64,000 nt of DNA. It comes from an uncultured Caldilineaceae bacterium. GTDB taxonomy: Bacteria; Chloroflexota; Anaerolineae; Caldilineales; Caldilineaceae. The notes beneath the pieces are model-generated. The model had not been told where the DNA came from, ran no database searches, and saw nothing but the letters and a program-made list of their open reading frames with translations. The DNA is taken from assembly GCA_951813625.1 (NCBI GenBank), contig CATOTS010000026.1, positions 1-64,000 on the forward strand, given 5' to 3'. Shown one piece after another: positions 39,504 to 47,341 of this stretch. The position numbers and the translations under genes are program-made. Within the stretch, counting starts at the first letter, position 1, and every line of letters begins with the position of its first letter.

Positions 39504-39863
39504 AGGGAGCCACGGCTCAGACTTCCTGCCTACTGCAGCATATAAACAGAAGGCAAAGAAGACAGGACATATGGTCGACGGCTATCAGGAAATGTCCGGT
39601 GAGTGGAGGTATGGGGAACTGAACGAGCAGAACATCGAGGCAACTTTGTGCAGTGGTTTCTTCAGTTCTGCTCTAGCCGCCAATGCGATAGTCTGTCTCG
39701 ATGGCGGCTAGTGATTGGTCTCTGAAACAACAGACGACTTCGCGAGATTCAGGCCAGGTACGCAGGAGAGAGAATCTCAAGCCTTCGAACAATTGGGCAG
39801 CCTTCTCAAGCTTTCCTTTGGCCACCCTCTTTGTGATCCGACTCCGGCAAACATCGAAATCTC
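39504..39863. other. Intergenic region between convergent Mo-hydroxylase and SDR genes
   Basis: 360 bp between the convergent ends of the fused subunit gene and the SDR gene. Short open frames have no recognisable content. I see no strong hairpin plus U-run terminator; nothing functional is assigned. Confidence 0.4.
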
Positions 39864-40631
39864 CTACTGCGCTGTGTACCCGCCGTCCACCGGCCACACG
39901 CTCGCTGTGACGAACGAAGCATCTTCGGAAGCCAGAAACGCAACCACCGACGCGATCTCCTCCGGCTGGCCCATCCGCCCCATCGGGTGAAGTCGGCGCA
40001 TCTCAGCGTGCACGTCCGGGTCGCCAGTCACGTTCGCTGTCAGCGGCGTATAGACAAAGGCCGGCGCAATCGCATTGATTCGAACGCCTTCACCGGCAAA
40101 GCGAACGCCCATCTCCCTGGTCATCTGCACAACTGCCCCTTTACTGTGCGGGTAGGCGGTGAAGCCATCTGAAAAGGGAAGCGATGTCGGGTAGGCGACA
40201 ATCCCCATGATCGAAACAAGGTTTACGATGGATCCGCGGCCGGCAGGGCGCATCACCGCAAGAGCCGCGTGCGACATCAGAAAAACCCCCTTGGCATTGA
40301 CCTCCATCACCGCGTCCCAGCGGGCTTCAAAGTCAGCAGTGGGCGGCAACGTTCGCGGTGTAATGCCCGCTGAGTTAACCAGGCAGTCCAGCCCGCCGCA
40401 TTGCGTAACCGCGTAGTTCACGCTTTCCTCTGCGTCCGCACGCCGTGTCACGTCGCAAACGACGCAATGCAGCCGGTCCTCCCCGTGCTCGGTGGCCAGC
40501 GACGCCAACCCGTCTTCGTCTATGTCACACGCAAGCACGGTTGCCCCTTCGGCTAGGAACCGAAGCGCACTGGCCAGTCCGATACCGGATGCCGCCCCTG
40601 TGATTAGCGCTACTTTGTCTGCTAAATCCAT
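39864..40631 (-). CDS. Short-chain dehydrogenase/reductase (SDR)
   Basis: 255-residue classical SDR using NAD(P). GAASGIG is the cofactor loop, NSAG the structural motif, and Ser in LVSIMG with Tyr-x3-Lys in AYPHSKGA forms the catalytic triad. FGxG-like C-terminal PVDGGYTAQ is typical. ATG at 40631 is chosen rather than the in-frame TTG two codons upstream. It stands alone; the upstream gene on this strand is PPK2, about 190 nt away. Substrate unknown. Confidence 0.87.
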   Translation of the reverse strand: MDLADKVALITGAASGIGLASALRFLAEGATVLACDIDEDGLASLATEHGEDRLHCVVCDVTRRADAEESVNYAVTQCGGLDCLVNSAGITPRTLPPTADFEARWDAVMEVNAKGVFLMSHAALAVMRPAGRGSIVNLVSIMGIVAYPTSLPFSDGFTAYPHSKGAVVQMTREMGVRFAGEGVRINAIAPAFVYTPLTANVTGDPDVHAEMRRLHPMGRMGQPEEIASVVAFLASEDASFVTASVWPVDGGYTAQ

Positions 40632-40818
40632 TGTCAAAGACTAGTGGTCGCCTTCTTGAAGACTTCCAACGAACATGCCAAGATTAAGTCGCGTACACAC
40701 GAAATTCTTCTCGACTGCATGGCCGCGGTCCGCGACCCTACACAGATCCCCTGCCAATCCTGACCTCGGCGCACAGGAATTCCTCTAACATCGCATTTTG
40801 GGGCAAAGTCAATCCTCT

Positions 40819-41553
40819 TCAGCCCACGGCTGCCTCCACATTCTGGATCACCGTCTCCAGCACCTTGATGCGCGCGACCCGTTTCGACTCCGCGGCAACA
40901 ATCGTCCACGGCGCCAGTACGGTGTCGGTCTTTTGCACCATCTCCTCAATCGCATCTTCGTACGCTTCACGCTTCTTCCGGTTTCGCCAATCCTCGTCGG
41001 TCAACTTCCACTGACGCAACGGATCGACGGCCCGGCTTTCGAATCGCCGTTTCTGCTCCTTTGAGGAGATGTGAAGGAAGAATTTGATAAGGATAGTCCC
41101 GTCGGATACAAGCAGAGACTCCCAATGCCGTATCTCCTCGTAGGCTCGCCGCCAGTCCGGCACGCTCGCAAAGCCCTCCACTCTTTCCACCAGGACGCGT
41201 CCATACCAGGTCCGGTCAAAGATGCACATTCCCCCTCTGCCGGGAACGGCCGGCCAGAATCGCCAGAGAAAGTGATGCCGCTTCTCACGATCGGTCGGGG
41301 CCTGGTACTGATGTACCGAAAAGTGACGCGGATCCAGGGGGGCGGTAAGCCTCCTGATACAGCCGCCCTTTCCGGCTGCATCCCAGCCTTCAAAGAGAAT
41401 CAGCAGCGGCGGGCCAGTCTTGCCTCCGATCTGACCGCCCAGCCGCAGGCGCAATGCCAGGAACTTCTGTTGGCGCGCCTCCAGGAGTTCTTCGTAATCC
41501 TTCCGCTTCAGCCTTTGGCTCAGATCGATATGATTCAGAATTGATAGTTCCAT
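40819..41553 (-). CDS. ppk2: Polyphosphate kinase 2 family protein
   Basis: 244-residue P-loop kinase transferring phosphate between polyphosphate and nucleotides. Walker A is EGWDAAGKGG (about 55-64) and Walker B is FDRTWYGR (about 112-119). The lid region has FFLHISSKEQKRRF. Single PPK2 domain of usual length, so NDP or NMP phosphorylation is possible (class I or II/III cannot be decided). A clean ATG start. Flanking genes do not suggest an operon. Confidence 0.9.
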   Translation of the reverse strand: MELSILNHIDLSQRLKRKDYEELLEARQQKFLALRLRLGGQIGGKTGPPLLILFEGWDAAGKGGCIRRLTAPLDPRHFSVHQYQAPTDREKRHHFLWRFWPAVPGRGGMCIFDRTWYGRVLVERVEGFASVPDWRRAYEEIRHWESLLVSDGTILIKFFLHISSKEQKRRFESRAVDPLRQWKLTDEDWRNRKKREAYEDAIEEMVQKTDTVLAPWTIVAAESKRVARIKVLETVIQNVEAAVG

Positions 41554-41745
41554 AACGCAGCGCCAAACCTTTCCCAGTCCCTGTCACTCCATGAGCGAGC
41601 GGATCATCACTTGTTTGCGGAAGCGTTGTCTGCCAATCTGCTTCAACATCGCGGGGTCGACGCGACCGTGCTTCTGTGAGGCGCCCGCCGACTCCTCAGA
41701 GTGGCAGCGATATCGCCAACCCTCCGCAAGAGTCCATTATACAAT

Positions 41746-42078
41746 TCAAGCTTCCCCCAAGTATCCCTGACGGATGGGGTAGCACACGTCCAGAAACCTG
41801 CAGTCGGTTACCGCTCGTCCGGCGTGCTCGCGGGTTCCCGCAATGACTGCAATGTCGCCTGGCCCCAGCACGCGAGTCTCACCGCCGCTGATGCTCAGTT
41901 CAAATTGCCCTTCCAACACGGTGATGACCTGCTCGTGGGGATGATCGTGGGCAGGCAGGGGCGCGCCGGCGTTTGCCCTCCAGTAGACAAGAGTCATGTT
42001 CTCGCTATGGATCACCTTGCCAAAATAGCCGGGATACAACTCACGTTCGCGCACCTCGTCCAGACTGTAGTTGCCCAT
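41746..42078 (-). CDS. Cupin domain protein
   Basis: 110-residue single-domain cupin_2. The metal-binding motif appears as HDHPHEQVITVLEG (two His, one Glu) and a later His in REHAGRAV. It probably binds Mn, Fe or Zn. Function unknown; small cupins include isomerases, dioxygenases and regulators. A G-rich ribosome site precedes the ATG. The glutaredoxin-like gene lies 33 nt upstream on the same strand, so the two are probably co-transcribed. Confidence 0.85.
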   Translation of the reverse strand: MGNYSLDEVRERELYPGYFGKVIHSENMTLVYWRANAGAPLPAHDHPHEQVITVLEGQFELSISGGETRVLGPGDIAVIAGTREHAGRAVTDCRFLDVCYPIRQGYLGEA

Positions 42079-42111
42079 TTCGTTCCCCCCGAGTTTCGGA
42101 GCGAGCCGCCA

Positions 42112-42378
42112 CTACAGATTCGTTAGCTTTGCCATCAACGCAGTCGTGGACGGCTCAGTCATCACGTCGCCGTCGGGAAAAACAATCGTAGGCACCGACA
42201 TGAAGCCGTTGTTGAGCCGCTGTACCAGCTCCCTGGCATCTTCGTCGCCTTCAATGTCAATCTCCACGAATTCAACGCCCTGACTCTGCATAACCGACTT
42301 CGCCCGCCAACAGTCCGGGCACCATGTTGTCGTGTACATTTTGATCTGCGCGCCGTTTCCGGTTACGCTATGGGTCAT
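42112..42378 (-). CDS. Glutaredoxin-like / mycoredoxin family protein
   Basis: 88-residue thioredoxin-fold protein with CxxC motif TTTWCPDCWRAK, the cis-Pro motif SVPTIVFPDG and an acidic helix VEIDIEGDED. The length and the CPDC sequence resemble mycoredoxins and NrdH-like redoxins of mycothiol or other low-molecular-weight thiol systems. AGGAG precedes the ATG. It lies upstream of the cupin gene. Confidence 0.86.
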   Translation of the reverse strand: MTHSVTGNGAQIKMYTTTWCPDCWRAKSVMQSQGVEFVEIDIEGDEDARELVQRLNNGFMSVPTIVFPDGDVMTEPSTTALMAKLTNL

Positions 42379-42626
42379 TCCGTTCTCCTATAGTGCGGGT
42401 ATGAACGACAAACCGGTACCTGAGGACCGCCAGTGATTGTCCGGGCTTTCGTCGGCGAACTGCCAACTTAGTCTATTCAAGTAGCGAGTATACCGTATCT
42501 GTGGAATCTGATAAAGTGCGTTGGCCTGGTTTCCGCAGCTTGAACGGAAAGCGATAGCCTTTCGCTGATCAAAGGTACAGCCTTGCAACTCAAAACGATT
42601 CGTGATTGCCTCGGAATGACGCCAAG

Positions 42627-45600
42627 ATGACTCAGTACGCTTCGACATCAGGCGCTGCTACGTTGAACGTGCCTGCCTTCTCCGGTGCACTCCAGGAAAC
42701 AAGGCAGCTTGTTCACGAACTGGAGCAGGTCATCGACGGCGAAGTGCGTTTCGACGGCTACAGTCGAATGCTCTATAGCACTGACGCCAGCCAATACCAA
42801 ATCCAGCCCCTAGGCGTCGTGATCCCCCGCCACTCCGACGATGTCCAAGCTGCTGTCGAGCTAGCCGCTCGCCATCGCGTGCCCCTCCTTCCTCGTGGTG
42901 GCGGCAGCTCGTTGGCGGGGCAGTGTGTCGGCCCCGGCCTCGTCATCGACACGAGCAAGTACATGGACAAGATCCTGGCAGTGGACGTTGAAGCCCGCAC
43001 TGCTACCGTCCAGGCCGGCATCTCAATTGGTGCTTTCAACCGCACGCTGGCGCCTCTGGGATTGATGCTGGGCCCGGATCCGGCCAGCGCCGACCGCGCC
43101 TCCATCGGCGGCTCAATCGGCAACAACGCCACCGGCAGCCACAGCATCCTCTACGGTATGATGGCCGACAATCTGCTCGAGACTGAAGTGGTCCTCAGCG
43201 ACGGCTCGACCGCGCGTTTCGGGCCGGTGACTTCATCTGCAATGGAAAGCCGCCAGCGCGGTGACTCGCTCGAAGCGCAGATTTATCGAAATGTCCCAGC
43301 CATCGTGAATGCCCAATTTGAACAGATCCTGGAGCGTTGGCCGCGCCACTGGCGCCGGGTTTCCGGTTACAATCTCGACCGGCTCCTGGTTGCCCTGCTC
43401 CAAGATGGCGGTCTTGCTTCGGAGACAGATCGTTCGGCAGATAGCGCTGCCCTCATGCGGGCGCGGCTAGGTTTCGACAGCCTATTCCGGTCCGAGTATT
43501 GCGACTCGGCCCAGTTCGAGCAGTTCAATTTGAGCCAACTCATCGCCGGCAGTGAAGGTACGCTCGCAACCGTTACCAGTGCAACCCTCAAACTGGTCCC
43601 CAAACCAACGATGACCGCGCTCGCCGTTGTCCATTTCGACCGCCTGATTGGCGCCTGCGCCGCCATCCCCGACGTCCTCGAAAAGCAGCCCAGCGCCTCC
43701 GAGCTTCTTGATAAGCACTTGATGGACCTCGCCCGTGCCCAGTCGGAATGGGCAAAACGCCTCCACTTTGTCGACGGGGACCCGGAGGCCATTCTCCTGA
43801 CCGAATTCTACGGCGCCAGTGAGTCTGAGTTGACATCGAAAATGGACGGTCTGGAGCGTCACCTCCACAACCGGGGCAGGAAGTGCACGGTTGTAAAACT
43901 GCTGGATGCAGCTCGCCAAAAGGACGTGTGGGACGTACGCAAGGCCGGCCTGAATATTCTCATGGGCCGCCGCGGGGACTACAAACCTGTGCCCGGCATC
44001 GAAGATGTGTCCGTGCCGCAGGAAAAGCTGGCCGACTACCTTGAGAAGATTCTCGACTTCTGCGGCCAGCAGGAAGAAGTTCCCGGCATCGCCGTCTACG
44101 CCCACGCCTCTGCCGGCTGCCTGCACGTGCGCCCATTGTTGAATCTCAAAAGACAGACCGGCATCGATGCGCTCCATACCGTGGGTAAACACGCTTGTGA
44201 CCTCGCCGTCTCTTTTGGCGGCGCCATGAGTGGCGAACACGGAGACGGACTCGCACGCAGCTATCTTCATCCTCGCTTGTTTGGCGCGGATCTCTATGGC
44301 GCATTGCGGCAGGTTAAGCAGGTCTTCGACCCCGATAATCTTATGAATCCGGGCAAAATCATCGACGCTCCTCCTTCAACCGAGAACCTTCGCTTCGGTC
44401 AAGATTACGACACGATCGAACTGCGCACCGTCTTCGACTGGAGCAGCGATTTCGGATACGCCGAAGCCATCGAAATGTGCAACGGCGCCGGTGTCTGCCG
44501 CAAGCTGGGCGCGGGTACTATGTGCCCCAGCTACATCGCAACTCGCGATGAGCAGGATACGACGCGCGGCCGCGCCAACGCGCTGCGCAACGCGCTCGCC
44601 GGACGAATTCCCCGTGAGGAACTGTTCTCGCCGCAGATGTACGAGGTTATGGACCTTTGCATTGGATGCAAGGCCTGCAAGAGCGAATGCCCCTCTGCGG
44701 TCGACATGGCGCGCATCAAGGCCGAGTATATGGTCCACTACAACGCCAAGAACGGTCTGCCCCTCTTCAACCGCCTGATGGGACTCTTACCCACGCTCAA
44801 CCGTCTACTCTATCGCTTCGGCCGGCCTCTTGTACCACTTGTCAACTGGAGTCTGAAGACGCCACCGGCAAAGGCACTGCTCGCCCGTGCCGGCATTGAC
44901 CCGCGCCGCAACCTGCCCGCCTATGCCCGCAGCCCCCTTTCATCCTTGTTTGCCCGCCGGACGGCGGCGGGCCTACCTCGCGCGGACAGTAGCGAAAGTT
45001 CTCCGGCCGTGATCCTCTTTCACGACACGTGGGCCCAATACAACCATCCGGAGGTGGGTCAGGCCGCGGTCGAGGTATTGGAGGCGGCCGGTTACCGCGT
45101 AAGTTTGGCAGAGGGGAGAGCCTGTTGTGGGCGACCGCTCATCACAGGCGGCCAGGCCGACAAAGTTCGCGGCTGGGTCGATCAAAACGTAGCCTTGCTC
45201 GCCCCATATGCTCGTCAGGGCCTGCCAATCGTCGGAATAGAGCCCAGTTGCATCCTCACGCTGCGGGATGAATACCCGGACCTTGCCTCCGATCGCGATG
45301 AGGCCCTCCTGCTAGCAGAAAACGCCTTCACTCTTGACGAGTTCATCGTTCGCGCTATAGCGGCTGAAGACGGGCCCGTAGACCCCTCTCGACCTTCGCC
45401 CCTTCCAGCGTGGCGCAGCAATCCTGGCACGGCATATCTGCACGGACATTGTCATCAGAAAGCGCTGATTGGCAACGATGCCAGCATAGACGCCCTCAGC
45501 GCGGCCGGCTATACCGTGCAGCTAATCGACAGCGGTTGTTGCGGCATGGCTGGTGATTTTGGCTACGGACTAGGTCACTACGATGTGAGCCGTGCCATCG

Positions 45601-45764
45601 GCGAGGACCGGCTCTTTCCTGCAGTCCGCGACCTGCCCGCGGACGCCATGTTGGTGGCCAGCGGAACTAGCTGCCGCGACCAGATTAGTCATTTCACGGG
45701 GAAAATGCCACTTCACATAGCAGAGGCGCTGGCGGCAGCGTTGGAAGTTCCTCCCCGCCAGTGA
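42627..45764 (+). CDS. FAD-linked D-2-hydroxyacid dehydrogenase fused to CCG-type Fe-S domain (D-2-hydroxyglutarate dehydrogenase-like)
   Basis: About 1,045 residues. N-terminal FAD-binding type 4 domain: LPRGGGSSLAGQ, then the C-terminal cap with MSGEHGDGLARSYL. A 4Fe-4S domain follows with CNGAGVCRKL and LCIGCKACKSECPSAV. The C-terminal part has two CCG-type motifs, RACCGRPLI and DSGCCGMAGDFGY, as in GlpC and LdhA-type quinone reductases. The same architecture occurs in E. coli YdiJ, a D-2-hydroxyglutarate dehydrogenase, and in some D-lactate dehydrogenases. ATG 42627 is preferred to TTG 42606. The convergent neighbour is an HOT-type dehydrogenase that makes D-2-hydroxyglutarate. Confidence 0.85.
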   Translation: MTQYASTSGAATLNVPAFSGALQETRQLVHELEQVIDGEVRFDGYSRMLYSTDASQYQIQPLGVVIPRHSDDVQAAVELAARHRVPLLPRGGGSSLAGQCVGPGLVIDTSKYMDKILAVDVEARTATVQAGISIGAFNRTLAPLGLMLGPDPASADRASIGGSIGNNATGSHSILYGMMADNLLETEVVLSDGSTARFGPVTSSAMESRQRGDSLEAQIYRNVPAIVNAQFEQILERWPRHWRRVSGYNLDRLLVALLQDGGLASETDRSADSAALMRARLGFDSLFRSEYCDSAQFEQFNLSQLIAGSEGTLATVTSATLKLVPKPTMTALAVVHFDRLIGACAAIPDVLEKQPSASELLDKHLMDLARAQSEWAKRLHFVDGDPEAILLTEFYGASESELTSKMDGLERHLHNRGRKCTVVKLLDAARQKDVWDVRKAGLNILMGRRGDYKPVPGIEDVSVPQEKLADYLEKILDFCGQQEEVPGIAVYAHASAGCLHVRPLLNLKRQTGIDALHTVGKHACDLAVSFGGAMSGEHGDGLARSYLHPRLFGADLYGALRQVKQVFDPDNLMNPGKIIDAPPSTENLRFGQDYDTIELRTVFDWSSDFGYAEAIEMCNGAGVCRKLGAGTMCPSYIATRDEQDTTRGRANALRNALAGRIPREELFSPQMYEVMDLCIGCKACKSECPSAVDMARIKAEYMVHYNAKNGLPLFNRLMGLLPTLNRLLYRFGRPLVPLVNWSLKTPPAKALLARAGIDPRRNLPAYARSPLSSLFARRTAAGLPRADSSESSPAVILFHDTWAQYNHPEVGQAAVEVLEAAGYRVSLAEGRACCGRPLITGGQADKVRGWVDQNVALLAPYARQGLPIVGIEPSCILTLRDEYPDLASDRDEALLLAENAFTLDEFIVRAIAAEDGPVDPSRPSPLPAWRSNPGTAYLHGHCHQKALIGNDASIDALSAAGYTVQLIDSGCCGMAGDFGYGLGHYDVSRAIGEDRLFPAVRDLPADAMLVASGTSCRDQISHFTGKMPLHIAEALAAALEVPPRQ

Positions 45765-45835
45765 TTCCGTAGCAGAAGAGATGCGACGAGCAGCCGTTAT
45801 CTCTGGCTACTGCCTTCTTCATTCCAAGAAAATTG

Positions 45836-47110
45836 TCACCAATACTTCATCGCATCGCGGAATAGCCCAGCCAGGTCGTCCCCGTTCGCCGGTCTGGGCG
45901 AAAGTTTCGTCACCCGGTGCTGAGGCAACGTGCCCTCTACGAGGGCCGGAATGTCCTCTTCCGTGAATCCAATCGCGCCTAGTCCGTTTGGCACACCGGT
46001 CTCTTTCATCAGGTCGATGATCGCCTGCGCCAGCAGGTCGCCCGCGTCCTCTTCTCTCGCGTCGCTCGTGTCCACACCCATCAGCCCAGCCGCATACAGA
46101 TGCTTCGCCGGATTCGTCGGTGCCGTGAAACGGAAGACCGGCGGCGCGTTGAGGATCACCGACATGCCGTGCGGAATGATTGGATGATCAGGCGGGTATC
46201 CAGGCGGCCTGTAACTGCGGACCATGCCGCTGACCGGATAGCTCATGCCGTGCGGGAGATGCACGCCGGCGTTGCCAAATCCAATGCCCGCATAAGCTGC
46301 GGCCAGCAGCATCGCGCTGCGGGCTTCGTCATCCTCCGTATCCCGGATCGCCCGCACAATGTTGGCCGAAACCAATTCGATCGCCTTTGTCGCCCAAATG
46401 TCGCTGATCGGGTTCGCTCCCTGGTAGGCCGGCCGCGTCTCCGGGGATTCCGGCGCGTCTCGACTGTCGTAAGGCATGGCAGTTAGCGATTCCAACGCAT
46501 GGCTCAGCACGTCCAGCCCCGTGCTGGCGGCCGCCATCTGGGGTAGAGTGCGCGTGTTGTGGGGGTCTAAGATTCCCAGTTGCGGACGCAAAGCCCTGTG
46601 CGCGATCCCTGTCTTCGCGTGTAACTCCGTCAGGTCACAAATGGCGACACCGGTCGTTTCGCTCCCTGTGCCCGCCGTCGTGGGTACGGCAATATGGGGA
46701 CGCAGTTCCCCGGGTACCGGAACTCCCTTACCAATTGGAGCGTTGACATAGTCAAGAAAAGGAGCGGGATAAGTAGCGTAGAGATTGGCTGCTTTGGCCG
46801 TATCGATCGCGGAGCCGCCGCCGACAGAGAGGTAACCCCCAAAACCTCCATCGCGGGCGAAGGCTATGGCGTCCTGAAACGACTTGTCGGTCGGTTCCAC
46901 GCGCACTTGATCGTAAAGAGCCGCATCGATCCCCTCCGCCTGCAGCGCGCCCAGGGCAACCGCCAGCGGCTCGCTGCTTGCCAGACGCGGGTCAGTGACC
47001 ACCATCACGCGCCCTGCTCCCAGCTTCTTCATGTCATGGCCTACTTCGCGAGTCACTCCAGGACCGTATTTGATGCTTGACGTGTCCAGTGTGAAAGCAC
47101 TTTCTTTCAC
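45836..47110 (-). CDS. Hydroxyacid-oxoacid transhydrogenase-like iron-containing alcohol dehydrogenase
   Basis: 424-residue group III Fe-ADH of the ADHFE1/HOT type, which oxidises 4-hydroxybutyrate to succinic semialdehyde while reducing 2-oxoglutarate to D-2-hydroxyglutarate. SVGGGSAIDTAK is the nucleotide loop. TTAGTGSETTG and GLDVLSHALES carry metal-site residues, with further His in VHLPHGMSYP and IIPHGMSV. GTG start; AAGGAGAGG lies 9 nt upstream. Convergent with the D-2-hydroxyglutarate dehydrogenase-like gene, 71 nt apart. Divergent from the membrane-paralogue array. Confidence 0.86.
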   Translation of the reverse strand: MKESAFTLDTSSIKYGPGVTREVGHDMKKLGAGRVMVVTDPRLASSEPLAVALGALQAEGIDAALYDQVRVEPTDKSFQDAIAFARDGGFGGYLSVGGGSAIDTAKAANLYATYPAPFLDYVNAPIGKGVPVPGELRPHIAVPTTAGTGSETTGVAICDLTELHAKTGIAHRALRPQLGILDPHNTRTLPQMAAASTGLDVLSHALESLTAMPYDSRDAPESPETRPAYQGANPISDIWATKAIELVSANIVRAIRDTEDDEARSAMLLAAAYAGIGFGNAGVHLPHGMSYPVSGMVRSYRPPGYPPDHPIIPHGMSVILNAPPVFRFTAPTNPAKHLYAAGLMGVDTSDAREEDAGDLLAQAIIDLMKETGVPNGLGAIGFTEEDIPALVEGTLPQHRVTKLSPRPANGDDLAGLFRDAMKYW

Positions 47111-47305
47111 GGTCCTAGTCCTCTCCTTATAGTGTGGGTCCGCAGCAACCTGTCTCTTTCGCTGCGTTCTCTCGCAACCGGCCCGAAGTGATGGACGGCT
47201 CGGGTGGACACTTGACGATCAAGTGTTCAAAGCCGTTGTCCTGATCAGCGAAGCGCCGCAAGCCGCCCGGATACATTTCGACTGTCCCCAGTGTCGGGCT
47301 GCGTT

Positions 47306-47334
47306 TTGTCACGCGTTCTCTGCATCAGTATACT
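47306..47334 (+). promoter_or_regulatory. Promoter placed for leaderless transcription of membrane paralogue 1
   Basis: TTGTCA (47306-47311), 17-nt spacer, TATACT (47329-47334). The ATG starts 7 nt after the -10 box, so transcription would begin at or next to the start codon. No Shine-Dalgarno fits this ATG. The same geometry recurs before paralogue 3. Confidence 0.6.
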
Positions 47335-47341
47335 GTCTGGA

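Noticed and set aside
42388-42648. 86-codon minus-strand frame upstream of the glutaredoxin-like gene
   Set aside because: It overlaps the start of the D-2-hydroxyacid dehydrogenase gene and has no recognisable content.
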